A DNA stretch of 64,000 nt from Eurosta solidaginis (GCF_040869045.1 NC_090319.1:63150779-63214778); one strand, 5' to 3'; numbered from the stretch's first letter, positions 20,876 to 33,900 are shown. Numbers and translations: made by a program. Notes: a model not told the origin generated them from the sequence alone.

Positions 20876-22886
20876 TTACTTACTTACTTAGTTAATTGGG
20901 ACTTAACCGTCTAAACGGTTATGGCCGTCCAACAAGGCGCGCCAGTATCTCCTTCACTCCGCCAAGCGGCGCCAATTGGTCACACCAAGGGAGTTTAAAT
21001 CGTTTTCCACCTGGTCCTTCCAACGGAGTGCGGGCCGCCCTCTACCTCCGCTTCCATAGGTGGGTTCCGATAGAAACACTTTCATGGCCGGAGCATCAGC
21101 TTTCATTCGCATAACAAGGCCTAGCCAGCGCAGCCGCTGCGTTTTAATTCGCTGGAATATGTTGATGTCTGCGTATAGCTCGTACAGTTCATCATTAAAT
21201 CTTCTTCGGTACTCGCCATCGCCAACGCGTAGAGGTCCATAAATCTTTCGAAGAACTTTTCTCTCGGACACTCCCAAAGCCGCTTCATTTGCTGATGTCA
21301 TGGTCCATTCTTCTGCCCCATATAGCAGGACGGGTACGATAAGTGACTTGTAGAGTATGATTTTCGTTCGCCGAGAGAGGACTTTACTTTTCAAATGCCT
21401 ACCTAGTCCAAAGTAGCATTTATTGGTAAGATTGATTCTTCGCTGGATTTCAGTGCTGATGTTGTTGCTAGCGTTGATGCTGGTTCCCAAATAAACGAAT
21501 TCTTTTACTATTTCGAAATTATGGCTGTCAACGGTATGCGCTGACTCTTTGCTCGATAATAGCTCCGCAGGGAATCCATCAGCGCCCACGGCCTTGCTGT
21601 TTTTCAATCTGGTTATTGCTATTCTAACTTCGTCATAATCGGGCGGGGGGACATATATTCCATCATCATCGATTGCGGGATCGGGTTCGTCATCTCTGCG
21701 CGGTAAATCGCTGCCTCCATTTAGGAGAGCAGAGAAGCGTTCCCTCCATAATCTAAGCACTCTCTGGACATCAGTTAGAAGGTCGCCGTTTTCATTCCTA
21801 CAGGAGTTTGCCCCGGTCTTAAAACCTTCCGTCTGTCGCCGTATTTTTTGGTAAAATTTTCGGGCATTATTCCTGGTGGCTAGCAGCTCAAGCTCCTCGC
21901 ACTCACGCCTTTCTGCTTTTTTCTTCCTGAAAAGGCGTCCCGCTTCCCTTTTCAACTCACGATAGCGTTCACACACTCCTCTTGTTGCACTCGGTTTTAC
22001 CGTAGCTCTGTAGGCAGCGTCTTTTCTTTCAGTTGCAACGCGGCATTCTTCATCGTACCAGTTGTTTTTTCGTGGCCGCCGGTAACCAATTTTTTCCTCG
22101 GCGGCAGTACGAAGTGCTTTGGAGATATGCTTCCACTGCTCCTGTATTCCTTCAGGATGAGTTGCGCTCTCAGAGAGCAGGTGTGAGAGTCGAGTTGCGA
22201 AATCATTGGCAGTCTGTTGTGATTGAAGCTTTTCGACGTCTAGCTTTCCTTGTGTTTTTTGTTCCTTGGTTTTAGCCGCGCTGAGGCGGGTGCGCATTTT
22301 GGCTGCAACGAGATAATGGTCCGAGTCGATGTTAGGTCCTCGGATCGTGCGCACATCTAAAACACTGGAGGCATGCCGTCCGTCTATCACAACGTGATCG
22401 ATCTGATTGCGAGTATTTCGATCAAGAGACAGCCATGTAGCTTGATGTAACTTTTTATGCATGAACTTCGTGCTGGATATGACCATGTTTCGAGCACCGG
22501 CAAAGTCAATCAGCCTCAGTCCGTTAGGAGATGTTTCATTGTGCAGGCTGAACTTTCCGACTGTAGGGCCAAAAACACCTTCTTTGCCCACCCTGGCGTT
22601 AAAGTCGCCAAGCACGACTTTTATATCATGACGGGGGCAGCGCTCGTATGTGCGTTCTAATTGTTCATAAAAAGTGTGTTTCACCTCATCGTCTTTCTCC
22701 TCAGTCGGCGCATGGGCGCAAATGAATAATATATTAAAAAATTTTGCTTTTATTCGGATAGCGGCGAGACGCTCGTCCACAGGCGTGAACGCCAGAACTT
22801 AGCGACGAAGTCTCTCTCCCACCACGAATCCGACGCCGAAACTGCGCTTATTCGTATGGTCACTCCAGTAGATGTCACAATTTTTA
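20876..22886 (-). mobile_element. 5'-truncated RTE-like element (right arm)
   Basis: Mirror of the element at 4928-6938. The (TTAC)n tail lies at about 20876-20890 on the plus strand and the truncated 5' edge at about 22886, next to the dispersed repeat. Confidence 0.75.
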
Positions 22887-22888
22887 TA
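20954..22888 (-). pseudogene. RTE-like ORF lacking its RT core (right copy)
   Basis: Same structure as the left copy: premature stop at 22799-22801, then 608 open codons at 20954-22780 with endonuclease motifs GDFNARVG and SDH, the same in-frame loss of the RT core, and the GRP-x4-WKDQV end. Eleven residues differ from the left copy: 6 D/A, 119 P/L, 255 S/A, 261 L/V, 411 K/E and 437 N/I, plus A/E, V/F, M/T, R/G and G/E further downstream (left/right). Neither copy has gained a new stop. The shared deletion and stop pre-date the inverted duplication. Confidence 0.85.
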
Positions 22889-23513
22889 CTCAGTTGAGCA
22901 CAGCTCACAGAGTATATTAACTTTGATTGGATAACGGTTGGTTGTGCAGGTATAAAGGAATCGAGATATCCATATATCAAAATCATCAGTATCGAAAAAA
23001 AAAATCGATTGAGCCATGTCCGTCCGTCCGTCCGTTAACACGATAACTTGAGTAAATTTTGAGTTATCTTGATGAATTTGGTATGTAGGTTCCTGGGCAC
23101 TCATCTCAGATCGCTATTTACAATGAACTATATCGGACAATAACCACGCCCACTTTTTCGATATCGAAAATTTCGAAAAATCGAAAAAGTGCGATAATTC
23201 ATTACCAAATACGGATTAAGCGATGAAACTTGGTGGGTGAGTTGAACTTATGACGCAGAATAGAAAACTAGTAAAATTTTGTACAATGGGCGTGGCACCG
23301 CCCACTTTTAAAAGAAGGTAATTTAGAAGTTTTGCAAGCTGTAATTTGGCAGTCGTCGAAGATATCATGATGATGTTTGGCAGGAACGTTACACTTATTA
23401 CTATATGTCTGCTTAATACAAATTACCAAAATCGGAGAACGACCACGCCCACTTTTTAAAAAAATTTTCTTTTAATTCAAATTTTAAAAGAAAAGTTAAT
23501 ATCTTTACAGTAT
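22887..23513. repeat. Dispersed GTGGGCGTGG repeat (right copy)
   Basis: Mirror of 4304-4927. CCACGCCCAC motifs lie near 23144, 23290 and 23440, and the (GTCC)n run at about 23018-23034. It ends at AGTATTTTCAAAGGAAATTT, where satellite resumes in forward orientation. Confidence 0.6.
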
Positions 23514-26500
23514 TTTCAAAGGAAATTTCCTAATAATTGTTTGTTTATAAATGTATTCGCTGAGTTTAATTGTGATATTAATTTGAAACGTGGAGATACA
23601 ACTTTATTTTTAATGAGTAAATACAAAGAAACAATGGGTACACTTAATGAGTTTTATCTGTTTCTAACCTGCTTAGTATGTTCTATTCTATACTACCACA
23701 AAACCATAGTTTGAAGCAGTGAAATATTTAGCCACAAAATGCAATATCTTTATGCATATCCCAGCAAAATGAAATAAGCTCAGCATTGAACAAATATTTT
23801 GCTTTACCTTTGTCAAAGGAAAGTTCCTAATAATTGTTTGTTTATAAATGTATTCGCAGAGTTAAATTGTGATATTAATTTGAAACGTGTACCTACAAAT
23901 TTATTTTTAATGTGTAAATACAAAGAAACAATGGGTACACTTAATTAGTTTTATCCATTTCTAACCTGCTTAGTATGTTCTATTCTCTACTACCACAAAA
24001 CCATAGTTTGAAGCAGTGAACTATTTAGCCACAAAATTCAATATCTTTATGCATATCCCAGCAAAATGAAATAAGCTCAGCATTGAAAAATATTTTGCTT
24101 AACTTTTTTCAAAGGAACTTTACTAATAATTTTTTGTTTATAAATGTATTCGCAGAGTTGAATTGTGATATTAATTTGAAACGTGTACCAACAACTTTAT
24201 TTTTAATGAGTAAATACAAAGAAACAATGGGTACACTTAATTAGTTTTATCTGTTTCCAACCCGCTTAGTATGTTTTATTCTCTACTACCACAAAACCAT
24301 AGTTGGAAGCAGTGAATTATCTAGCCACAAAATTCAATATCTTTATGCATATCCCAGCAAAATGAAATGAGCTCAGCATTGAACAAATATTTTGCTTAAC
24401 TTTTTTCAAAGGAACTTTACTAATAATTGTTTGTTTATAAATGTATTCGCAGAGTTGAATTGTGATATTAATTTGAAACGTGTACCTACAACTTCATTTT
24501 TAATGAGTAAATACCAAGAAACAATGGGTACACTTAATTAGTTTTATCTGTTTCCAACCTGCTTAGTATATTCTATTCTCTACTACCACAAAACCATAGT
24601 TGGGAGCAGTGAACTATCTAGCCACAAAATTCAATATCTTTATGCATATCCCAGCAAAATGAAATGAGCTCAGCATTGAACAAATATTTTGCTTTACTTT
24701 TGTCAAAGGAAATTTCCTAATAATTGTTTGTTTATAAATGTATTCGCAGAGTTGAATTGTGATATTAATTTGAAACGTGGAGCTACAACTTTATTTTTAA
24801 TGAGTAAATACAAAGAAACAATGGATACACTTAATTAGTTTTATCTGTTTCCAACCTGCTTAGTATGTTCTATTCTCTATTAACACAAAACCATAGTTGG
24901 AAGCAGTGAAATATTTATCCACAAAATTCAAGGTATTTATGCATATCCCTGTAAAACTAAATGGGCTCAGCATTGAACAAATATTTTGCTTTATTTTGTC
25001 AAAGGAAATTTCCTAATAATTGTTTGTTTATAAATGTATTCGCAGAGTTGAATTGTGATATTAATTTGAAACGTGTACCTACAACTTCATTTTTAATGAG
25101 TAAATACCAAGAAACAATGGGTACACTTAATTAGTTTTATCTGTTTCCAACCTGCTTAGTATGTTCTATTCTCTACTACCACAAAACCATAGTTGGAAGC
25201 AGTGAAATATCTAGCCACAAAATTCAATATCTTTATGCATATCCCAGCAAAATGAAATGAGCTCAGCATTGAACAAATATTTTGCTTTACTTTTGTCAAA
25301 GGAAATTTCCTAATAATTGTTTGTTTATAAATGTATTCGCAGAGTTGAATTGTGATATTAATTTGAAACGTGGAGCTACAACTTTATTTTTAATGAGTAA
25401 ATACAAAGAAACAATGGGTACACTTAATTAGTTTTATCTGTTTCCAACCCGCTTAGTATGTTTTATTCTCTACTACCACAAAACCATAGTTGGAAGCAGT
25501 GAATTATCTAGCCACAAAATTCAATATCTTTATGCATATCCCAGCAAAATGAAATGAGCTCAGCATTGAACAAATATTTTTCTTAACTTTTTTCAAAGGA
25601 ACTTTACTAATAATTGTTTGTTTATAAATGTATTCGCAGAGTTGAATTGTGATATTAATTTGAAACGTGTACCTACAACTTCATTTTTAATGAGTAAATA
25701 CCAAGAAACAATGGGTACACTTAATTAGTTTTATCTGTTTCCAACCTGCTTAGTATGTTCTATTCTCTACTACCACAAAACCATAGTTGGAAGCAGTGAA
25801 CTATCTAGCCACAAAATTCAATATCTTTATGCATATCCCAGCAAAATGAAATGAGCTCAGCATTGAACAAATATTTTGCTTTACTTTTGTCAAAGGAAAT
25901 TTCCTAATAATTGTTTGTTTATAAATGTATTCGCAGAGTTGAATTGTGATATTAATTTGAAACGTGGAGCTACAACTTTATTTTTAATGAGTAAATACAA
26001 AGAAACAATGGGTACACTTAATTAGTTTTATCTGTTTCCTGCTTAGTATGTTCTATTCTCTATTACCACAAAACCATTGTTGGAAGCAGTGAAATATTTA
26101 TCCACAAAATCCAAGGTATTTATGCATATCCCAGCGAAACTAAATGGGCTCAGCCTTGAACAAATATTTTGCTTTACTTTTGTCAAAGGAAATTTCCTAA
26201 TAATTATTTGTTTATAAATGTATTCGCAGAGTTGAATTGTGATATTAATTTGAAACGTGTACCTACAAATTTATTTTTAATGTGTAAATACAAAGAAACA
26301 ATGGGTACACTTAATTAGTTTTATCCGTTTCTAACCTGCTTAGTATGTTCTATTCTCTACTACCACAAAACCATAGTTTGAAGCAGTGAACTATTTAGCC
26401 ACAAAATGAAATATCTTTATGCATATCCCAGCAAAATGAAATAAGCTCAGCATTGAACAAATATTTTGCTTAACTTTTTTCAAAGGAACTTTCCTAATAA

Positions 26501-28980
26501 TTGTTTGTTTATAAATGTATTCGCAGAGTTGAATTGTGATATTAATTTGAAACGTGTACCTACAACTTTATTTTTAATGAGTAAATACAAAGAAACAATG
26601 GGTGCACTTAATTAGTTTTATCCGTTTCTAACCTGCTTAGTATGTTCTATTCTCTACTACCACAAAACAATAGTTGGAAGCAGTGAACTATTTAGCCACA
26701 AAATTCAATATCTTTATGCATATCCCAGCAAAATGTAATGAGCTGAGCATTGAACAAATATTATGCTTTACTTTTGTCAAAGAAAATTTCCTAATAATTG
26801 TTTGTTTATAAATTTATTCGCAGAGTTGAATTGTGATATTAATTTGAAACGTAGAGCTAAGACTTTATTTTTAATGTAAATACAAAGAAAGAATGGGTAC
26901 ACTTAATTAGTTTTATCTGTTTCCAACCTGTTTAGTATGTTCTATTTTCTACTACCACAAAACAATAGTTGGAAGCAGTGAACTATTTAGCCACAAAATT
27001 CAATATCTTTATGCATATCCCAGCAAAATGAAATGAGCTCAGCATTGAACAAATATTATGCTTTACTTTTGTCAAAGAAAATTTCCTAATAATTGTTTGT
27101 TTATAAATTTATTCGCAGAGTTGAATTGTGATATTAATTTGAAACGTAGAGCTAAGACTTTATTTTTAATGTAAATACAAAGAAACAATGGGTACACTTA
27201 ATTAGTTTTATCTGTTTCCAACCCGCTTAGTATGTTCTATTCCCTACTACTACAAAACCATAGTTGGAAGCAGTGAACTATCTAGCCACAAAATTCAATA
27301 TCTTTATGCATATCCCAACAAAATGAAATGAGCTCAGCATTGAACAAATATTTTGCTTTACTTTTGTCAAAGGAAAGTTCCTAATAATTGTTTGTTTATA
27401 AATGTATTCGCAGGGTTAAATTGTGATATTAATTTGAAACGTGTGCCTACAACTTCATTTTTAATGAGTAAATACCAAGAAACAATGGGTACACTTAATT
27501 AGTTTTATCTGTTTCCAACCTGCTCAGTATGTTCTCTTCTCTATTACCACAAAATCATTTTTGGAAGCAGTGAAATATTTATCCACAACATTCAAGGTAT
27601 TTATGCATATCCCAGCAAAACTAAATGGGCTCAGCATTGAACAAATATTTTGCTTTACTTTTGTCAAAGGAAATTTCCTAATAATTGTTTGTTTATAAAT
27701 ATATTCACAGAGTTGAATTGTGATATTAATTTGAAACGTGTGCCAACAACTTTATTTTTAATGAGTAAATACAAAGAAAAAATGGGTACACTTAATTAGT
27801 TTTATCTGTTTCCAACCCGCTTAGTATGTTCTATTCTCTACTACCACAAAACCATAGTTGGAAGCAGTGAACTATCTAGCCACAAAATTCAATACCTTTA
27901 TGCATATCCCAGCAAAATGAAATGAGCTCAGCATTGAACAAATATTTTGCTTTACTTTTGTCAAAGGAAAGTACCTAATAATTGTTTGTTTATAAATGTA
28001 TTCGCAGAGTTAAATTGTGATATTAATTTGAAACGTGTACCTACAACTTCATTTTTAATGAGTAAATACCAAGAAACAATGGGTACACTTAATTAGTTTT
28101 ATCTGTTTCCAACCCGCTTAGTATGTTCTATTCTCTACTACCACAAAACCATAGTTGGAAGCAGTGAACTATCTAGCCACAAAATTCAATATCTTTATGC
28201 ATATCCCAGCAAAATGAAATGAGCTCAGCATTGAACAAATATTTTGCTTTACTTTTGTCAAAGGAAATTTCCTAATAATTGTTTGTTTATAAATGTATTC
28301 GCAGAGTTGAATTGTGATATTAATTTGAAACGTGGAGCTACAACATTATTTTTAATGAGTAAATTCAAAGAAACAATGGGTACACTTAATTAGTTTTATC
28401 TGTTTCCAACCTGCTTAGTATGTTCTATTCTCTTTTACCACAAAACCATTGTTGGAAGCAGTGAAATATTTATCCACAAAATTCAAGGTATTTATGCATA
28501 TCCCAGCAAAACTAAATGGGCTCAGCATTGAACAAATATTTTGCTTTACTTTTGTCAAAGGAAATTTCCTAATAATTGTTTGTTTATAAATATATTCGCA
28601 GAGTTGAATTGTGATATTAATTTGAAACGTGTGCCAACAACTTTATTTTTAATGAGTAAATACAAAGAAACAATGGGTACACTTAATTAGTTTTATCTGT
28701 TTCCAACCCGCTTAGTATGTTCTATTCTCTACTACCACAAAACCATAGTTGGAAGCAGTGAACTATCTAGCCACAAAATTCAATACCTTTATGCATATCC
28801 CAGCAAAATGAAATGAGCTCTGCATTGAACAAATATTTTGCTTTACTTTTGTCAAAGGAAAGTACCTAATAATTGTTTGTTTATAAATGTATTCGCAGAG
28901 TTAAATTGTGATATTAATTTGAAACGTGTACCTACAACTTCATTTTTAATGAGTAAATACCAAGAAACAATGGGTACACT
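23514..28980 (+). repeat. Satellite array, subtype A, forward orientation
   Basis: About 18 monomers of about 297 bp with the GTATTCGCAGAGTTGAATTG signature. Most have ACAATGGGTACAC and the AGGAAATTTCCT dyad (some AGGAACTTT or AGGAAAGTT). Units alternate between two promoter-like variants, GGAGCTACAACTTTAT followed by TACAAAG, and GTACCTACAACTTCAT followed by TACCAAG, which gives local dimer and trimer higher-order periods. It pairs with the left satellite block. Marker GTGTGCCAACAAC occurs at 27739 and 28630, 891 bp apart, a three-monomer duplication. Confidence 0.93.
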
Positions 28981-30950
28981 TAATTAGTTTTATCTGTTTC
29001 CAACCCGCTTAGTATGTTCTATTCTCTACTACCACAAAACCATAGTTGGAAGTATTGAACTATTTATCCACAAAATTCAATATCTTTATGCATATTCCAG
29101 AAAAATGAAATGAGTTCAGCATTGAACAAATATTTTGCTTTACTTTTTTCAAAGGAAATTTCCTAATAATTGTTTATGTATAAATGTATTCGCAGAGTTG
29201 AATTGTGATATTATTTGAAATGTGTACCTACAACTTTTTTTTAATGAGTAAATACCAAGAAACAATTGGTACACTTAATTAGTTTTATCTGTTTCCAACC
29301 ATCTTAGTATGTTCTATTTTCTACTACCACAAAACCATAGTTGGAAGCAGTGATCAATTTAGCTATAAAATTCAATATCTTTATGAACATCCCAGAAAAA
29401 TGAAATCAGCTCAGTATTGAAAAAATATTTTGCTTTACTTTTTTCAAAGGAAATTTCCTAATAATTGTTTGTTTATAAATGTATTCGCAGAGTTGAATTG
29501 TGATATTAATTTGAAACGTGTACCTGCAACTTTATTTTTAATGAGTAAATACCAAGAAACAATGGGTACACTTAATTAGTTTTATCTGTTTCCAACCTGC
29601 TTAGTATGTTTTATTCTCTACTACCACAAAACCATAGTTGGAAGCAGAGAACTCTTTAGCCACAAAATTCAATATCTTTATACATATCCCAGCAAAATGA
29701 AATGAGCTCAGCATTGAACAAATATTTTGCTTTACTTTTTTCAAAGGAAATTTCCTAATAATTGTTTGTTTATAAATGTATTCGCAGAGTTGAATTGTGA
29801 TATTATTTGAAATGTGTACATACAACTTTTTTTTTAATGAGTAAATACCAAGAAACAATTGGTGCACATAATTAGTTTTATCTGTTTCCAACCTGCTTAG
29901 TATGTTCTATTCTCTACTACCACAAAACCATAGTTGAAAGCAGTGATCAATTTAGCTATAAAATTCAATATCTTTATGCATATCCCAGAAAAATTAAATG
30001 AGCTCAGCATTGAAAAAATATTTTGCTTTACTTTTTTCAAAGGAAATTTCATAATAATTGTTTGTTTATAAATGTATTCGCAGAGTTGAATTGTGATATT
30101 ATTTGAAATGTGTACCTGCAACTTTATTTTTAATGAGTAAATACCAAGAAACAATTGGTACACTTAAATATTTTTATCTGTTTCCAACCTGCTTAGTATG
30201 TTCTATTCTCTACTACCACAAAACCATAGTTGGAAGCAGTGATCAATTTAGCTATAAAATTCAATATCTTTATGCATATCCCAGAAAAATGAAATGAGCT
30301 CAGCATTGAAAAAATATTTTGCTTTACTTTTTTCAAAGGAAATTTCCTAATAATTGTATGTTTATAAATGTATTCGCAGAGTTGAATTGTGATATTATTT
30401 GAAATGTGTACCTGCAACTTTATTTTTAATGAGTAAATACCAAGAAACAATTGGTACACTTAATTATTTTTATCTGTTTCCAACCTGCTTAGTATGTTCT
30501 ATTCTCTACTACCACAAAACCATAGTTGGAAGCAGTGAAATATTTAGCCACAAAATTCAATATTTTTATGCATATTCCAGAAAAATGAAATGAGCTCAGC
30601 ATTGAACAACTATTTTGCTTTACTTTTGTCAAAGAATTTTCCTAATAATTGTTTGTTTATAAATGTGTTCGCAGAGTTGAATTGTGATATTAATTTGAAA
30701 CGTGTACCTACAACTTTATTTTTAATGAGTAAATACCAAGAAACAATTGGTACACTTAATTAGTTTTATCTGTTTCCAACCTGCTTAGTATGCTCTATTC
30801 TCTACTACCACAAAACCATAGTTGGAAGCAGTGAACTATTTAGCCACAAAATTCAATATCTTTATGCATATTCCAGAAAAATGAAATGAGCTCAGCATTG
30901 AACAACTATTTTGCTTTACTTTTGTCAAAGAATTTTCCTAATAATTGTTT
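28981..30950 (+). repeat. Satellite transition zone between subtypes A and B
   Basis: About 6-7 monomers keep the subtype A GTATTCGCAGAGTTGAATTG core but acquire subtype B features: CCAGAAAAATGAAAT in place of CCAGCAAAATGAAAT, and ACAATTGGTACAC in place of ACAATGGGTACAC. Three or four units share a TTAA-sized deletion (GATATTATTTGAAATGTG), and several share GTGATCAATTTAGCTATA. Short open frames on both strands here repeat with the monomer and are not genes. Confidence 0.85.
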
Positions 30951-33900
30951 GTTTATAAATGAATTCGGAGAGTTTAATTCTGTTGTTAATTTTAAACGTG
31001 GAGCTACAACTTTATTTTTAATGAGTAAATACCAAGAAACAATTGGTACACTTAATTAGTTTTATCTGTTTCCAACCTGCTTAGGATGTTCTATTCTCTA
31101 CTACCACAAAACGATAGTTGGAAGCAGTGAACTATTTAGCCACAAAATTCAATATCTTTATGCATATCCCAGCAAAATGAAATGAGCTCAGCATTGAACA
31201 AATATTTTGCTTTATTTTTGTCAAAAAAATTTCCTAATAATTGTTTGTTTATAAATGAATTCGGAGAGTTTAATTCTGTTGTTAATTTTAAACGTGGAGC
31301 TACAACTTTATTTTTAATGAGTAAATACCAAGAAACAATGGGTATACTTAATTAGTTTTATCTGTTTCCAACCTGCTTAGTATGTTCTATTCTCTACTAC
31401 CACAAAACCATAGTTGGAAGCAGTGAACTATTTAGCCACAAAATTCAATATCTTTATGCATATTCCAGAAAAATGAAATGAGCTCAGCATTGAACAACTA
31501 TTTTGCTTTACTTTTGTCAAAGAAATTTCCTAATAATTGTTTGTTTATAAATGAATGCGGAGAGTTTAATTCTGTTTTTAATTTTAAACGTGGAGCTACA
31601 ACTTTATTTTTAATGAGTAAATACCAAGATACAATTGGTACACTTAATTAGTTTTATCTGTTTCCAACCTGCTTGTTATGTTCTATTCTCTACTACCACA
31701 AAACCATAGTTGGAAGCAGTGAACTATTTAGCCACAAAATTCAATATCTTTATGCATATTCCAGAAAAATGAAATGAGCTCAGCATTGAACAAATATTTT
31801 GCTTTACTTTTGTCAAAGAAATTTCCTAATAATTGTTTGTTTATAAATGAATTCGGAGAGTTTAATTCTGTTGTTAATTTTAAACGTGGAGCTACAACTT
31901 TATTTTTAATGAGTAAATACCAAGAAACAATGGGTATACTTAATTAGTTTTATCTGTTTCCAACCTGCTTAGTATGTTCTATTCTCTACTACCACAAAAC
32001 CATAGTTGGAAGCAGTGAACTATTTATCCACAAAATTCAATATCTTTATGCATATCCCAGCGAAATGAAATGAGCCCAGCATTGAACAAATATTTTGCTT
32101 TACTTTTTTTAAAGGAAATTTCCTAATAACTGTTTGTTTATAAATGTATTCGCAGAGTTGAATTGTGATATTAATTTGAAACGTGTACCTACAACTTTAT
32201 TTTTAATGAGTAAATACCAAGAAACAATTGGTACACTTAATTAGTTATATCTGTTTCCAACCTGCTTAGTATGTTCTATTCTCGACTACCACAAAACCAT
32301 AGTTGGAAGCAGTAACTATTTAGCCACAAAATTTAATATCTTTATGTATATTCCAGAAAAATGAAATGAGCTCAGCATTGAACAAATATTTTACTTTACT
32401 TTTGTCAAAGAAATTTCCTAATAATTATTTGTTTATAAATGAATTCGGAGAGTTTAATTCTGTTGTTAATTTTAAACGTGAAGCTACAACTTTATTTTTA
32501 ATGAGTAAATACCAAGAAACAATGGGTATACTTAATTAGTTTTATCTGTTTCCAACCTGCTTAGTATGTTCTATTCTCGACTACCACAAAACCATAGTTG
32601 GAAGCAGTAACTATTTAGCCACAAAATTTAATATCTTTATGTATATTCCAGAAAAATGAAATGAGCTCAGCATTGAACAAATATTTTGCTTTACTTTTGT
32701 CAAAGAAATTTCCTAATAATTGTTTGTTTATAAATGAATTCGGAGAGTTTAATTCTGTTGTTAATTTTAAACGTGGAGCTACAACTTTATTTTTAATGAG
32801 TAAATACCAAGAAACAATTGGTACACTTAATTAGTTTTATCTGTTTCCAACCTGCTTAGTATGTTCTATTCTCTACTACCACAAAACCATAGTTGGAAGC
32901 AGTGAACTATTTAGCCACAAAATTCAATATCTTTATGCATATTCCAGAAAAATGAAATGAGCTCAGCATTGAACAACTATTTTGCTTTACTTTTGTCAAA
33001 GAAATTTCCTAATAATTGTTTGTTTATAAATGAATGCGGAGAGTTTAATTCTGTTTTTAATTTTAAACGTGGAGCTACAACTTTATTTTTAATGAGTAAA
33101 TACCAAGAAACAATTGGTACACTTAATTAGTTTTATCTGTTTCCAACCTGCTTGTTATGTTCTATTCTCTACTACCACAAAACCATAGTTGGAAGCAGTG
33201 AACTATTTAGCCACAAAATTCAATATCTTTATGCATATTCCAGAAAAATGAAATGAGCTCAGCATTGAACAAATATTTTGCTTTACTTTTGTCAAAGAAA
33301 TTTCCTAATAATTGTTTGTTTATAAATGAATTCGGAGAGTTTAATTCTGTTGTTAATTTTAAACGTGGAGCTACAACTTTATTTTTAATGAGTAAATACC
33401 AAGAAACAATGGGTATACTTAATTAGTTTTATCTGTTTCCAACCTGCTTAGTATGTTCTATTCTCTACTACCACAAAACCATAGTTGGAAGCAGTGAACT
33501 ATTTATCCACAAAATTCAATATCTTTATGCATATCCCAGCGAAATGAAATGAGCCCAGCATTGAACAAATATTTTGCTTTACTTTTTTTAAAGGAAATTT
33601 CCTAATAACTGTTTGTTTATAAATGTATTCGCAGAGTTGAATTGTGATATTAATTTGAAACGTGTACCTACAACTTTATTTTTAATGAGTAAATACCAAG
33701 AAACAATTGGTACACTTAATTAGTTATATCTGTTTCCAACCTGCTTAGTATGTTCTATTCTCGAGTACCACAAAACCATAGTTGGAAGCAGTAACTATTT
33801 AGCCACAAAATTTAATATCTTTATGTATATTCCAGAAAAATGAAATGAGCTCAGCATTGAACAAATATTTTACTTTACTTTTGTCAAAGAAATTTCCTAA

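Larger units (their letters stand above)
15603..28705 (-). repeat. Right arm of giant inverted repeat
   Basis: Reverse complement of 1-12215, with scattered substitutions (about 1 per 100 in the RTE frame), small indels and about three additional satellite monomers at roughly 25.0-25.9 kb. Variant monomers pair one by one with the left block. For example GCAGGGTTAAATTG (27410) pairs with 1282, CCCAACAAAATGAAAT (27315) with 1374, and CTTTATTTTGTCAAAGG (24990) with 2814. The last paired unit corresponds to position 1 of the window, so the true outer end is not visible. Confidence 0.93.

Noticed and set aside
1..28705. Palindrome as a simple assembly or amplification fold-back artefact
   Set aside because: Substitutions, small indels and a three-monomer difference separate the arms, and the loop is asymmetric with a clean joint. 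An artefact would give near-identical arms. Not fully excluded without raw reads.
29601..30593. Short open frames on both strands (64-96 codons) in the transition zone
   Set aside because: They recur with the monomer period, start and stop at variant positions and have no domain-like content. The frames at 45171, 52547, 58172, 58218 and 63750 are the same kind of artefact.
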